NCBI RefSeq assembly: GCF_032714615.1 | Contig: NZ_JAWDKA010000006.1 | Coordinates: 1-64,000 of the forward strand | Source: Methanorbis furvi | GTDB taxonomy: Archaea > Halobacteriota > Methanomicrobia > Methanomicrobiales > Methanocorpusculaceae | DNA length: 64,000 bases | Direction: 5' to 3' | Shown here: piece by piece, positions 53,088-62,131 of the stretch | Numbering within the stretch: position 1 is the first letter of the stretch | How the letters are laid out: every line of letters begins with the position of its first letter | The notes under the pieces: model-generated | The model's input: the letters and a program-made list of their open reading frames with translations, nothing else | Databases searched by the model: none | What the model was told of the DNA's origin: nothing | Translations under genes and position numbers: made by a program

Positions 53088-55247
53088 ATGCGAGTCAGCG
53101 AGGGAAATCTGACCCAACAGTACTACACGGATTATCTGACGATTCTTGCCGATGAGATGCTCTCTCACTCCACAGACGATGCCGTCCGCTTCGGAGTGCA
53201 CGAAAACATTGTGTTTCGCAATCTGTTTCTGCACCGGATGAGTGTTGACGGCGGATTCCATGCGAGAGTACTTGCTGCCATTCTTCAGCAGCCTGACGAC
53301 AGCCGTGTCCTGCTGGACCTTCTCCATGCTGCAGAAAATATCAGTGACGACGTTCTGCCGGTTCTGGACTGGCTGAAACAGGAGCATGCCTCTGCAGTGG
53401 AACACGGGGAGTCTTCCCGGAAACTTGCTCTGACTGCTTTGATCAGATCCTACATCTCAGGAACAAATCAGGCTGCAGAGATCATTGCCTCCTTTGGTGA
53501 CACGCGTCCCGAGAGCTGGTGGCAGTTCAAAACCCGTGCCATCACCACCTCGGAAGTGCGCAATCCTGACATGTACTTCGGCGTCGGCCGCCGTCCGTTC
53601 TGGCACGAGTTTCCGCTCGACCGGTATGCGGCTGTTCGTGCAGGCGTTCCCTCGCTTCCTCCGCAGGACATCTACGACTGTGTGGTCTGCATTGCCGGAG
53701 CATGGTTCTCATCCCTGACCCGTGAAGAGATGATCACCTGGCTGAACATGCCCCAGCCCACCCTTGCCGAGTGGGATTCCCTCTGTTCTCCCCTGCTGGA
53801 CTGCGAGACACCGGACGCGGCACTGTCCACCGCGAACTGGCTGTATGCCTCGGGAAACAATGAGCCTGCCCTTGATCTCTACGCAAATATCGCTCTCGCA
53901 TTCCCCGGAACCCCTGCCGAGACAGTGTCGTTTGAACTGATCGGCACCATTCTCAGGCGTTCCGGAGACTTTGACAACGCATTTGAGGCATACAAAAATG
54001 CCTTCATGACCTCCCGTGGCGGTCCTGCATACCAGACTGCAATCGGCCTGAAAAATCTCTGCGAAGTCGGTGAGGATTTAGGCGAGGACATGAGCGAGTA
54101 CTATACCCGTATTGCAGGTATCGCCGCAATGCTTCCGGTCACCGACAAACTGCGGCTGTATCTGGAACTCGCTGCATCGTGTCGCAGACGCCATGCCTAT
54201 GAGGACGAGTATCATCATCTCGAACTGATCATCGGTGAAGAAGGCGGCGACGAGGAGCTTGTTGACACGGCAATGTCGCGTCTCTCAGAGATGAACTCGC
54301 ATCTGACCGCCGACGGAAGACCGGACGCTCTCTCTCTCAAAGCATTCGATGACGAGATTGAGTCCTCTGTTGCTGCCACCCGCGGTACTGCCGCCTACTT
54401 TGGATTTGATCCCTCTTGTGCCCTTGACTGGTACTGCCGTTCCTCTTCACCTGAGATTTTGCCGCTTCAGTTTAAGGCAGCGGTTGCGGCAGGAGTTGAC
54501 GCAACAGCATATGCGCAGACGTCTGCTGAAAAAACCGTTCTTCTTGCAGCAGCTGATGCACCATCCGCACTGATTGCCGGAGAACTGAACAAGTCAGTCA
54601 CCAGTTCCTGGCAGAACGGTGCTGATATCTCTGCGGTTCTCGATCCGGTTCTCCCGCATCTCAACGCCGAAAAACGTTCAGCTGTTTTCGCGGATCTGAC
54701 CAACAGATCTACCCGTGATGACGAGCGTGCCGTTGTCTGCTCTGCGGTATCGCGTGCACTGCTTACTGCGGGTTTTGCCGACGAAGCGCGTTCGATGCTT
54801 CGGGCAGCACTTCGTGCAAACCCTGGCCGTGAGACGCGGTCCCGCCTTTTTGCCGAGCTTGGATGGCTGGAGCACGAGTCTGGTCTCTACGCCGACTCGG
54901 TTGATGCCTGCCGGTCTGCACTGAAGATCAATGATCAGTTCCCTGCGGTATGGGCATGCATGGCACGTTCCCTCGTCTGCATGGAAAAGTATGATGATGC
55001 ACTTCTGGCTGCATCACGTGCGGTTGTGCAGAACCCTGCGAACGAGTCGTACCAGTACTTGCGTTCCGCTCTGCAGATCGTAGCTTCATCGCCGGTGAAC
55101 CCGGCAGCCGACCGGCTGTTTATCCTGCCGGAACCCGGATTCCTTGAGGCTGCGGCTGCTGAGTACATGATCCAGAAAACATCCTCATGCCCGCCCGGGG
55201 TGTGGGATGCCGCAACCCTTGAGGACGTCGCCTCCATGAGGATTTAG
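53088..55247 (+). CDS. Large TPR-like helical repeat protein
   Basis: The 719-residue protein is soluble, with no signal peptide, and almost entirely helical. TPR-type units can be seen around residues 240-310 (ALSTANWLYASGNNEPALDLY, LRRSGDFDNAFEAYKNAF) and 580-680 (ALLTAGFADEARSMLRAAL, AELGWLEHESGLYADSVDAC, CMEKYDDALLAASRAV). The N-terminal 230 residues match no family I know. It probably acts as a scaffold. A TATA-like CATACATAG about 30 bases upstream suggests a leaderless mRNA. It is followed after 6 bases by a surface receptor-like gene, so the two are probably functionally linked. Confidence 0.72.
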   Translation: MRVSEGNLTQQYYTDYLTILADEMLSHSTDDAVRFGVHENIVFRNLFLHRMSVDGGFHARVLAAILQQPDDSRVLLDLLHAAENISDDVLPVLDWLKQEHASAVEHGESSRKLALTALIRSYISGTNQAAEIIASFGDTRPESWWQFKTRAITTSEVRNPDMYFGVGRRPFWHEFPLDRYAAVRAGVPSLPPQDIYDCVVCIAGAWFSSLTREEMITWLNMPQPTLAEWDSLCSPLLDCETPDAALSTANWLYASGNNEPALDLYANIALAFPGTPAETVSFELIGTILRRSGDFDNAFEAYKNAFMTSRGGPAYQTAIGLKNLCEVGEDLGEDMSEYYTRIAGIAAMLPVTDKLRLYLELAASCRRRHAYEDEYHHLELIIGEEGGDEELVDTAMSRLSEMNSHLTADGRPDALSLKAFDDEIESSVAATRGTAAYFGFDPSCALDWYCRSSSPEILPLQFKAAVAAGVDATAYAQTSAEKTVLLAAADAPSALIAGELNKSVTSSWQNGADISAVLDPVLPHLNAEKRSAVFADLTNRSTRDDERAVVCSAVSRALLTAGFADEARSMLRAALRANPGRETRSRLFAELGWLEHESGLYADSVDACRSALKINDQFPAVWACMARSLVCMEKYDDALLAASRAVVQNPANESYQYLRSALQIVASSPVNPAADRLFILPEPGFLEAAAAEYMIQKTSSCPPGVWDAATLEDVASMRI

Positions 55248-55253
55248 TGTGAT

Positions 55254-57371
55254 ATGAAACAGGTAGTTGCCCTTCTTCTGATAGCTCTCACACTGGTGGT
55301 CGCATTTGCCGCCCTCACCGGAGGAGGTGCTGATGATCCGCTTCCTTCTCCTCCGGTGCCCGGTACAACCCAGCATCGCGAGACCATCGGCGTACTTTTG
55401 CCAAACGACTCTGTGGTCGGCGATCAGATCAGAAACGGTATTGATACCGCCTACCTTTTGCAGGACACCGCAACCCGTCCGTCGCTTGTGTATCTGAATG
55501 GCACACAAAATGTTCCTTCTGACATGGTGGCTGTCATTACCGCGACCGATGCTCTCAGCGAAGAGTGGGACGCGGCGTTTGAATCGCCTGATATTGTGCA
55601 TCTGGCGGTTGCGTCCCCGGGTTACGCCGCATCCGCTCCGGAAGGTGTTGTCACGTTCAGTACTCCGCCGTCGTATGAGATTGCCTCACTGAAGTCGCTT
55701 CTCCGGCAGCATGATGCAATCGCGGTGCTTGGTCCTGACACTTTGTATACGGCTGCGTATATTCAGGCGCTTGAAGATGCTGTCAGCGGGCATGTTGTTT
55801 CCGGAACCTACTCATCACCGTCCGGCGAGCTTGCCAGTCTCCGCTCTCTTCTTGATCAAAAACCAGGTCTTTTGATCATCACCGGCGGATCGGATGTTCC
55901 GGCGGTTGTTGCAAAGGCCCGCGAGTTTGGTCTGACCGGTCCAGTTCTGGTTTCTTCGTGGGTAGGGGAGGATGCAGGCACAATGAATGATCCCAGAATG
56001 GAAGGGGTCTACACGGCAAAGAGGATCTCTGATATCTCGTCTCATCCGTTTTACAATGTCTACTCTGTCAGATTCGACACTTCTGCATCCGTGTATGCTG
56101 CAGAAGGCTATGATGCGATGATGACTTTGTCGCGTCTGGTGCCACAGAGCAACGGGAATACTGTCTACATTTCAGGATGGTACATGGACAAGACCTATGA
56201 GGGTGCTGCGGGTTCTTATGAGTTTGATATCAGCGGCTGCGGGAGAATTCTGATGCAGATTGCACAGTTCAGGTCAGGATCTGTGGTTCTGGTTGATACG
56301 TATGCGCCTCCGCCGTCAGAGGTGGTGATTGGTGTCTACGGCAATGCTGAGGTGGTCCGAGGGGCAACTGCGGCCGCCGAGTTTATCAATACGGCGAGCC
56401 AGATCTCTCTTCCCGGAGCGGCAACGAGCGGTATTTCAGGCATCTATGGTGCGAAGGTTCGCATTCTGCCGCTTGAGTCCGGTTCTCCGGTTCCAAGTGA
56501 TGTTGTCGCTGTTGTCGGGGATATGGAGGGTGTTGTTACGAACCGGCCCGCGGTCCAGACGGTGTCGGGCGGTGAGTATCGTCCCGGTGACTGGTCGGTG
56601 TCCCTTGCACCGGATGAGGAGGAGGGTATTGTTCAGCTGATCGGTATTCTTGATTCAAGAAAGGTATATGGATCACATTCTTCGAACATCACGCTGCTGG
56701 CGCCCGAAGGTGTTGTTCTGTCTTCGTCTGCTGCATCCCTGCTGGAGGATCACGGCTACTCTGTTGAGACCGTCTCTTACTCGCTTCCTTTGACCAAGGC
56801 CGGGGCTGATGTTCTTTTCTCCGGTCAGAACCGTCCCGGAGAAGTTATTCTGAGTTTCCCTGCCGGTGCAGAGGATCTGACGCTCCTTTTGGATGCGGCC
56901 CGCATGTCAAACTCCCTGCCTTCGGTCTGGTATGTGTCAGGTGATGTGATACTTGGGGATCCGAAGGTTGTTCAGAGTGTTCAGGTCTATGATTATCTTG
57001 CAGCGTCTGATATCTGGTCCTCGGAGCTTGGCAAGTCAAAACCTCTGGTCAGGGATGTGTCCCTGTTTTACTCGAAGGTTTATCCTGGTCAGTCGATGAC
57101 CGGTGTTTCGGCAAGATCGTTTGAGGCGGTGGTGATGCTTGCGGATGCGATGAGTGTGTCAGGTTCTACTACGCCGGCGGCGGTTGGTTCGGCGCTGAAG
57201 AATCTCCGGTACTCAGTCGATCAGAGTATTTTCTCAGGGTCCGGGATATCCTTTGATGAATCGGGGAATGTCGTTGGTCCTGAGACGATGCTTCTTCAGA
57301 GTCAGGGAGGGACGATGAGGGTTGTTCTTGGTGCGGGTGATCTGATCTCTGTGGCAGAGAGACAGATGTAG
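55254..57371 (+). CDS. Surface protein with two tandem periplasmic-binding-like domains
   Basis: The 705-residue protein begins with a hydrophobic N-terminal segment (KQVVALLLIALTLVVAFAA) that is a signal peptide or membrane anchor; no lipobox Cys follows. Residues about 40-350 look like a type I periplasmic-binding (Leu/Ile/Val-binding) domain: ETIGVLLPNDSVVGDQIRNG, then AIAVLGPDTLYTAAYIQAL and GLTGPVLVSSWVGED. A second, weaker copy starts near 360 (VVIGVYGNAEVVRGATAAAE). No ABC permease or kinase is adjacent. It is likely an extracellular sensor or binding protein working with the TPR-like protein; the ligand is unknown. Confidence 0.7.
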   Translation: MKQVVALLLIALTLVVAFAALTGGGADDPLPSPPVPGTTQHRETIGVLLPNDSVVGDQIRNGIDTAYLLQDTATRPSLVYLNGTQNVPSDMVAVITATDALSEEWDAAFESPDIVHLAVASPGYAASAPEGVVTFSTPPSYEIASLKSLLRQHDAIAVLGPDTLYTAAYIQALEDAVSGHVVSGTYSSPSGELASLRSLLDQKPGLLIITGGSDVPAVVAKAREFGLTGPVLVSSWVGEDAGTMNDPRMEGVYTAKRISDISSHPFYNVYSVRFDTSASVYAAEGYDAMMTLSRLVPQSNGNTVYISGWYMDKTYEGAAGSYEFDISGCGRILMQIAQFRSGSVVLVDTYAPPPSEVVIGVYGNAEVVRGATAAAEFINTASQISLPGAATSGISGIYGAKVRILPLESGSPVPSDVVAVVGDMEGVVTNRPAVQTVSGGEYRPGDWSVSLAPDEEEGIVQLIGILDSRKVYGSHSSNITLLAPEGVVLSSSAASLLEDHGYSVETVSYSLPLTKAGADVLFSGQNRPGEVILSFPAGAEDLTLLLDAARMSNSLPSVWYVSGDVILGDPKVVQSVQVYDYLAASDIWSSELGKSKPLVRDVSLFYSKVYPGQSMTGVSARSFEAVVMLADAMSVSGSTTPAAVGSALKNLRYSVDQSIFSGSGISFDESGNVVGPETMLLQSQGGTMRVVLGAGDLISVAERQM

Positions 57372-57378
57372 CCGTATT

Positions 57379-57410
57379 TTTTTAAAACGCCAATGGCGAT
57401 TTTTCTTCGT
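57379..57410 (+). terminator. Hairpin with T runs after the receptor-like gene
   Basis: AAACGCCA and TGGCGATTT form a stem just after the stop codon, with T runs on both sides. A close relative, AAAAATCGCCA-T-TGGCGATTTTT, lies at 61459-61483 in front of DUF2115, so this hairpin may be mobile or part of the flanks of family B. Confidence 0.45.
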
Positions 57411-57413
57411 ATG

Positions 57414-57961
57414 TTTTCTGAAAAAAGTAAATGGGTGGTGGTGAACGTGGCCTCGTGTGAAAAAAGAACCGCAAATCCACGCAAATCTCGCTCGCTGACG
57501 CTCGCTCCGCAAATCGCGTTTGCTAATCGTCGCTCTCATCCCGCCGGATTCCGGCGGGCTCGTTGCTATCGCAACCGCGACGGCAAACGCTGGCGACGCG
57601 ATTCGCGCGTCGCCTTGTAAATGGGAGTTGTTTTATCTTATATGTTGATGGCTGAAAAATAATACTCAAAACAACAAAATCTCCTAATTCATTCTGCATC
57701 AGTTTTTTTTTCAACAGTGTGGCGGCGCCCGAATGGCGCCGTCCAGCGTTTGCCGTCGCGGTTGCGATAGCAACGAGCCCGCCGGAATCCGGCGGGATGA
57801 GAGCGACGATTAGCAAACGCGATTTGCGGAGCGAGCGTCAGCGAGCGAGATTTGCGTGGATTTGCGGTTCTTTTTTCACACGAGGCCACGTTCACCACTT
57901 TTCCAATCAACATTTTTCATAATGCGATATAGTAGATCATCCGATTACTTTTTTCAGAAAA
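57414..57961. repeat. Large palindromic element, family B, copy 1
   Basis: The element ends in a perfect 17-base terminal inverted repeat TTTTCTGAAAAAAGTAA (57414-57430 and 57945-57961). Inside, two 156-base arms (57438-57593 and 57743-57898) are exact inverted copies by eye. Each arm starts with GTGGTGAACGTGGCC, contains CCGCAAATCCACGCAAATC and the hairpins CCCGCCGG-ATT-CCGGCGGG and GTTGC-TATC-GCAAC, and ends in GCAAACGCTGG followed by a third hairpin with loop ATTCG. The 149-base centre is AT-rich. No protein is encoded. Open frames seen on both strands only mirror the palindrome. Confidence 0.9.
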
Positions 57962-58487
57962 ATAACCCCCCAAATTTTTTCATGGAGATGCACACAGCGC
58001 CACTATCCAAAACTTCGCCAACCCTGCGCTAACCTTTGCGCTAACCTTAACGCATTCATTTTCATCCAAATCGGAATTCAACGTTGTATATCGAAAGTTC
58101 GTATAGTGCGTATAGTGAAAACGAAAATTCTCTCTCTCTATCTGAATAGAAATTAGTAGCCCATAGAAATCCAGGCAAAACACACTCCAACTATACGCAC
58201 TATACGAAATAACAACCAAACACAACAGAATCCAAAAATATGCAAAATACAATGATTTCAACTATACGTAAAACCTCACGCATGCATTGTCTGTAAGTTG
58301 TCGCTGACCGACACAGTTTTGCATTATCATTTTGCGCGAGTACAACCATTCATTTTCGTGATGTTCTCGTTTGCTCCGTGATGTTTTTTTTCTGTGAGAC
58401 TCCGTGTGTTCCGTTTTTCCGTGGCCGACTCGGACGAGCACTGTTCCAAACACATTCTATATCCGGTTGGAGAGGTAAACTACCAGT
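57962..58487. other. Non-coding region before copA with a 19-base inverted repeat and a half copy of family A
   Basis: A perfect 19-base inverted repeat TTCGTATAGTGCGTATAGT (58098-58116) / ACTATACGCACTATACGAA (58190-58208) is separated by 73 bases; each half also contains the direct repeat TATAGTGCGTATAGT. A tandem TTTGCGCTAACC-like repeat lies near 58030. At 58360-58440 there is one arm of family A (GCTCCGTGATG, TTCCGTTTTTCCGTGG). TATA-like CTATATCC at about 58456-58463 may serve copA. A 93-codon open frame on the minus strand is not convincing. Confidence 0.55.
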
Positions 58488-60923
58488 ATGGCAACCCGAT
58501 ACCTCCGTTTTTTGGTTGGCGGCATGCACTGCAGCGCATGCTCCGCCCACCTTGAATCCACCCTGAAGCTTCTTCCCGGTGTGTCTGAGGTAACGGTAAA
58601 TCTCTCTGACGGAACGGCAAGTGTCAACATTGACACCAATTTCACCACGCCGGAAATGGTGAATGAAGCGGTAATCGGTGCCGGATTTTCCGTAACACCG
58701 GTTCCGATATCCTTCATCGTCACACCTCCGAGTGCAGAACTGCTGGAGAAAGGCTCTGTTGCGCTGCGCTCACTTCCGGGAGTTTTAGAGGTCTCAAGTG
58801 AGGATGACATCATCACGGTCAGGTATCATCCGCTGCTTGCCGACTCCTCCCAGTTTGTGCCGGTCCTGAAGAAGGCGGGTTTCTCTTCTGTCACCGTAAA
58901 CAGCGGGTTTGATGATCTGTTCTATATCCCTGAGTCGGAGAAGGACGAACTGTCGGGAATCCGCAACAGAACAATCCTCGGTTTTGTCGGCTCAGCCGTT
59001 CTGATGGCGCTGATGTTCTTCGGACACTCACTGTTCGGCGACAACATGTTTGCGATGGACGTGACAATGCTCGTCATCGCAACCCCGATTCTGATTGTTT
59101 GTGCGTATCCGATCTTCCGGCAGGGGCTTGCGCAGCTCCGCGGCGGCATGCTCGGCATGGAGGTCATGTACATGCTGGGCATTGCGACATCCTACATCGC
59201 AGGTCTTGGAGCGGTCGCAGGAATTCTGCCTTCGCCGGATTTTTTGTTGTTTGAGACCGCGGTGATGCTTACTGCGTTCCTTGGTCTTGGCAGGTATCTT
59301 GAGACGCGTGCCAGAGGGCGGACGTCTGATGCTATCATGGCGCTTTTACACCTGCGCCCGCCGGTTGCAACTGTTATTCGCGGCGGAGTCGAACAGGAGG
59401 TCAGGGTCGGCGAGCTGGTTGCAGGCGACATGGTTATCGTGAAGACCGGCGGTCAGATTCCGTCCGACGGTATTGTTCTTGAAAATCCGGTCACGGTGAA
59501 CGAGTCGGCGATCACCGGCGAGTCGGTGCCGGTGATCAAAACTCCCGGAACCGGCGTCATCGGCGGCACGGTTGTTTCGCAGGGTGTACTGACCATGGAA
59601 GTGGAAAAAGTCGGTACCGATACGGTTCTTGCAGGCATCATCAGAATGGTCCGCGAGGCGCAGGAAACCAAACCTTCGGTGCAGAGCGTGGCTGATACTG
59701 CGGTCCGATATTTTATTCCGTTTGTCCTTCTGGTTGCAGTTGTGGCGTTTGTCTACTGGTACTTCTTCGCCGCAGAGACTCTGCTTGTTGCCCTTTCCAG
59801 TTTTATTGCGGTTATTGTGGTTGCATGTCCCTGTGCTCTCGGGCTTGCGACGCCGACCGCGGTCACGGTCGGTATCGGACGTGCGGCAACTCTCGGCATT
59901 TTGATCAGAAACGGCGAGGTGCTGGAACGTGCAGGAAAACTGAAGGCAGTCGCTGTGGATAAGACCGGCACGCTGACGCTTGGAACTCCGGCGGTCTCGG
60001 GCATTGCGGTTGCCGAAGGAGTCTCTGAGGACGACCTTCTGACGACCGCGTCGGCTCTCGGCCGCAGGTCGCTGCATCCTCTTGACGGGGCTATTGTTTC
60101 TGCCGCAGATGCCCGCAGCCTTGCTGATCTTCTGGCGGCACGAATCGAGACCGTTCCGGGAAGAGGAATGACGGCACGGGTGAACCGTCAGGAGATTGTG
60201 ATGGGATCTACTGAGTTCATGAGTGAGAAGAGCGTCTTGATGGATGAGAGCGTGGCTGCCGCTGCGGAAGTATTCCGTTCGACCGGTGCCTCGGTTGTTT
60301 TTGTTGCGGTCGCAGGAAAAATTGCCGGTGCGATCGGTGTGTCTGATACGCTCCGGTCTGATGCGAAGTCTGCGGTCACGGAGTTTGAACGGATGGGTCT
60401 TCCGGTGACGATGCTTACCGGCGACAACGCCCGTGCGGCAGATGTTGTGGCAGCGGCTGCCGGAATTTCGCATGTTGAGGCAGGTCTCATGCCTGATGAT
60501 AAGCGTTCGTTCATTCAGAAGATGCAGGAGAAAGGGACTGCGGTGGTGTTTGTCGGCGACGGTATCAATGATACTCCTGCAATGACACAGGCAGATGTTG
60601 GTATTGCGGTCGGCAGCGGAACGGATGCTGCGGTTGCGTCCGGCGGCATTGTGCTGCTGAGAAATGATCTGATCGGTGCGGTTGCCGCGGTGCAGCTTGC
60701 GAAGAAAGTGTTCGGCAGAATCCGGATGAATCTGTTCTGGGCGTTTGCCTACAATGCGGTTTTAATCCCGCTTGCAGCAGGTGTTTTGTATCCGTTTACA
60801 CAGGTGATGTTCCGGCCCGAGTATGCGGCAGCGGCAATGGTGCTGAGCTCGGTGACGGTGGTGAGCCTGTCGCTTCTCCTGCGGAGATACACGCCGCCGG
60901 CGTTGTCTCTCGCGGATAACTAA
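58488..60923 (+). CDS. copA: Cu(+)-exporting P1B-type ATPase
   Basis: The 811-residue ATPase exports copper(I). Residues 1-70 form an HMA domain with GMHCSAC (Cys15, Cys18). Residues about 75-145 form a second HMA fold that has lost its Cys pair. Eight membrane helices follow, with the ion-binding CPC at 447-449, TGES in the actuator domain, the phosphorylation motif DKTGT (Asp491) and GDGINDTPAM near 690. HP for the HMBD-type nucleotide site is seen in SLHPLDGAI. A leaderless start after a TATA-like box is likely. The gene lies between family-B copies 1 and 2. Confidence 0.95.
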   Translation: MATRYLRFLVGGMHCSACSAHLESTLKLLPGVSEVTVNLSDGTASVNIDTNFTTPEMVNEAVIGAGFSVTPVPISFIVTPPSAELLEKGSVALRSLPGVLEVSSEDDIITVRYHPLLADSSQFVPVLKKAGFSSVTVNSGFDDLFYIPESEKDELSGIRNRTILGFVGSAVLMALMFFGHSLFGDNMFAMDVTMLVIATPILIVCAYPIFRQGLAQLRGGMLGMEVMYMLGIATSYIAGLGAVAGILPSPDFLLFETAVMLTAFLGLGRYLETRARGRTSDAIMALLHLRPPVATVIRGGVEQEVRVGELVAGDMVIVKTGGQIPSDGIVLENPVTVNESAITGESVPVIKTPGTGVIGGTVVSQGVLTMEVEKVGTDTVLAGIIRMVREAQETKPSVQSVADTAVRYFIPFVLLVAVVAFVYWYFFAAETLLVALSSFIAVIVVACPCALGLATPTAVTVGIGRAATLGILIRNGEVLERAGKLKAVAVDKTGTLTLGTPAVSGIAVAEGVSEDDLLTTASALGRRSLHPLDGAIVSAADARSLADLLAARIETVPGRGMTARVNRQEIVMGSTEFMSEKSVLMDESVAAAAEVFRSTGASVVFVAVAGKIAGAIGVSDTLRSDAKSAVTEFERMGLPVTMLTGDNARAADVVAAAAGISHVEAGLMPDDKRSFIQKMQEKGTAVVFVGDGINDTPAMTQADVGIAVGSGTDAAVASGGIVLLRNDLIGAVAAVQLAKKVFGRIRMNLFWAFAYNAVLIPLAAGVLYPFTQVMFRPEYAAAAMVLSSVTVVSLSLLLRRYTPPALSLADN

Positions 60924-60961
60924 ATTTTGTAAATTTTTTTTAATAGGGCTTAAGAAATCGC

Positions 60962-61437
60962 GAATGTTTGTATTATAAAAAATATTGTTTGGGAGAGTGG
61001 CAATTGGGCATGATGAGGTAAAAAAACCGCAAATCCACGCAAATCTCGCTCGCTAACGCTCGCTCCGCAAATCGCGTTTGCTGTTCGTCGCTCTCATCCC
61101 GCCGGATTCCGGCGGGCTCGTTGCTATCGCAACCGCGACGGCAAACGCTGGACGGCGCCAGTCGGGCGCCGTCATTGCTGAAAAGTATTGATGCAGATTA
61201 ATTTGAGATTATCCAGTTCCTCAGGCGGCGCCCGAATGGCGCCGTCCAGCGTTTGCAGCTGTGGTCGCGATAGCGACTCCGTTACTGCCGGTTCCGGCAG
61301 ACGGAGAGCAGCGGTTTGCAAACGCGATTTGCGGAGCGAGCGTTAGCGAGCGAGATTTGCGTGGATTTGCGGTTCTTTTTTTCATAGTGCCCACTCACCA
61401 CTTTTCCAATCAACATTTTTCATAATACAAAACATTC
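60962..61437. repeat. Large palindromic element, family B, copy 2
   Basis: The outer ends GAATGTTTGTATTAT (left) and ATAATACAAAACATTC (right) are inverted copies. The inner arms (about 61021-61165 and 61225-61380) share CCGCAAATCCACGCAAATC, CTCGCTAACGCTCGC and GCAAACGCTGGACGGCGCC but differ in between. The right arm has hairpins CTGCCGG-AA-CCGGCAG and GTCGC-TATC-GCGAC (written on the complementary strand) where the left has CCCGCCGG-ATT-CCGGCGGG and GTTGC-TATC-GCAAC. Every change keeps the pairing. It lies between copA and the convergent DUF2115 gene. There is no protein-coding content. Confidence 0.88.
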
Positions 61438-61458
61438 ACCGCCGCGTAACTCTTATTT

Positions 61459-61483
61459 GAAAAATCGCCATTGGCGATTTTTT
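61459..61483. terminator. Perfect hairpin between family-B copy 2 and DUF2115
   Basis: AAAAATCGCCA-T-TGGCGATTTTT is an 11-bp perfect stem with A and T runs on its flanks, so it can act on either strand. It lies just behind the DUF2115 stop (minus strand) and behind copA (plus strand), fitting a shared terminator. Confidence 0.5.
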
Positions 61484-61528
61484 ATTCGCGCTATTCGCGT
61501 CATTCGCGTTTTTCACACAAGGCAGCAC

Positions 61529-62131
61529 TCAACGGTACTCGGGATCCTGCTCGGCCGGACAGAAATTACACAACGCTGTTGGAAAATCCCTCTCCTTCTC
61601 ACGAATCGGACAGAGAACTTTGTCGCCGTCACGTCTGATCACCGCCCCTCCCGGAAACGGCATCCCGATTGGATGGCCGTACCCGCCCTCGATCAGCATC
61701 ACATACCCGTAGACCAGCCGGTAAAACAGCTTGGTCATCGGATGCTCAAGCTGCGGAAACGGATCGTTTGGTGATCTGCTTTTCACAAAGCACTGAACCG
61801 GCGTTATATCCCAGTATGTACGCCACAACTCAGGATCTTTAAACGGGTGAGCCGTAAAACAGTTCATCCGGTACTTTGTCATGAACGCATGGTACTGATT
61901 CAGCAGATCAGAACTGTAGGGCTGATAGCACCTCCGGTACGGATTTGGGAGTTTTCCCACCTCGCGCTGAATGCCGCCGCCGATGTACTGGAGATCAAAA
62001 ATGGTGTAGCTGCCAAGAGCAGCACCGATTTTTTCCATTGCCTGCGCTGTTTCCTTTGCCGCGATAAGATCACGGACAGTTTTTTCAATAAAATATCTGG
62101 ACTCGCTGTCCGAGAAGGACAGCACATTCAT
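61529..62131 (-). CDS. DUF2115 / UPF0305 family protein
   Basis: The 200-residue soluble protein ends with the motif CPIREKERDFPTALCNFCPA followed by a short acidic tail. Three Cys residues are spaced as in the UPF0305 (DUF2115) family of methanogens and could hold a metal or cluster. Other parts are YHAFMTKYRMNCFTAHPF and YVMLIEGGYGHPIGMPFPGG. Function is unknown. Its start overlaps the stop of the PEGA gene by 4 bases (ATGA), which makes it part of the surface-protein operon. Confidence 0.82.
   Translation of the reverse strand: MNVLSFSDSESRYFIEKTVRDLIAAKETAQAMEKIGAALGSYTIFDLQYIGGGIQREVGKLPNPYRRCYQPYSSDLLNQYHAFMTKYRMNCFTAHPFKDPELWRTYWDITPVQCFVKSRSPNDPFPQLEHPMTKLFYRLVYGYVMLIEGGYGHPIGMPFPGGAVIRRDGDKVLCPIREKERDFPTALCNFCPAEQDPEYR

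Noticed and set aside
57980-58261. 93-codon hydrophobic open frame on the minus strand before copA
   Set aside because: It runs straight through the 19-base inverted repeat and AT-rich non-coding sequence, has no ribosome-binding site, and its composition is that of intergenic DNA.
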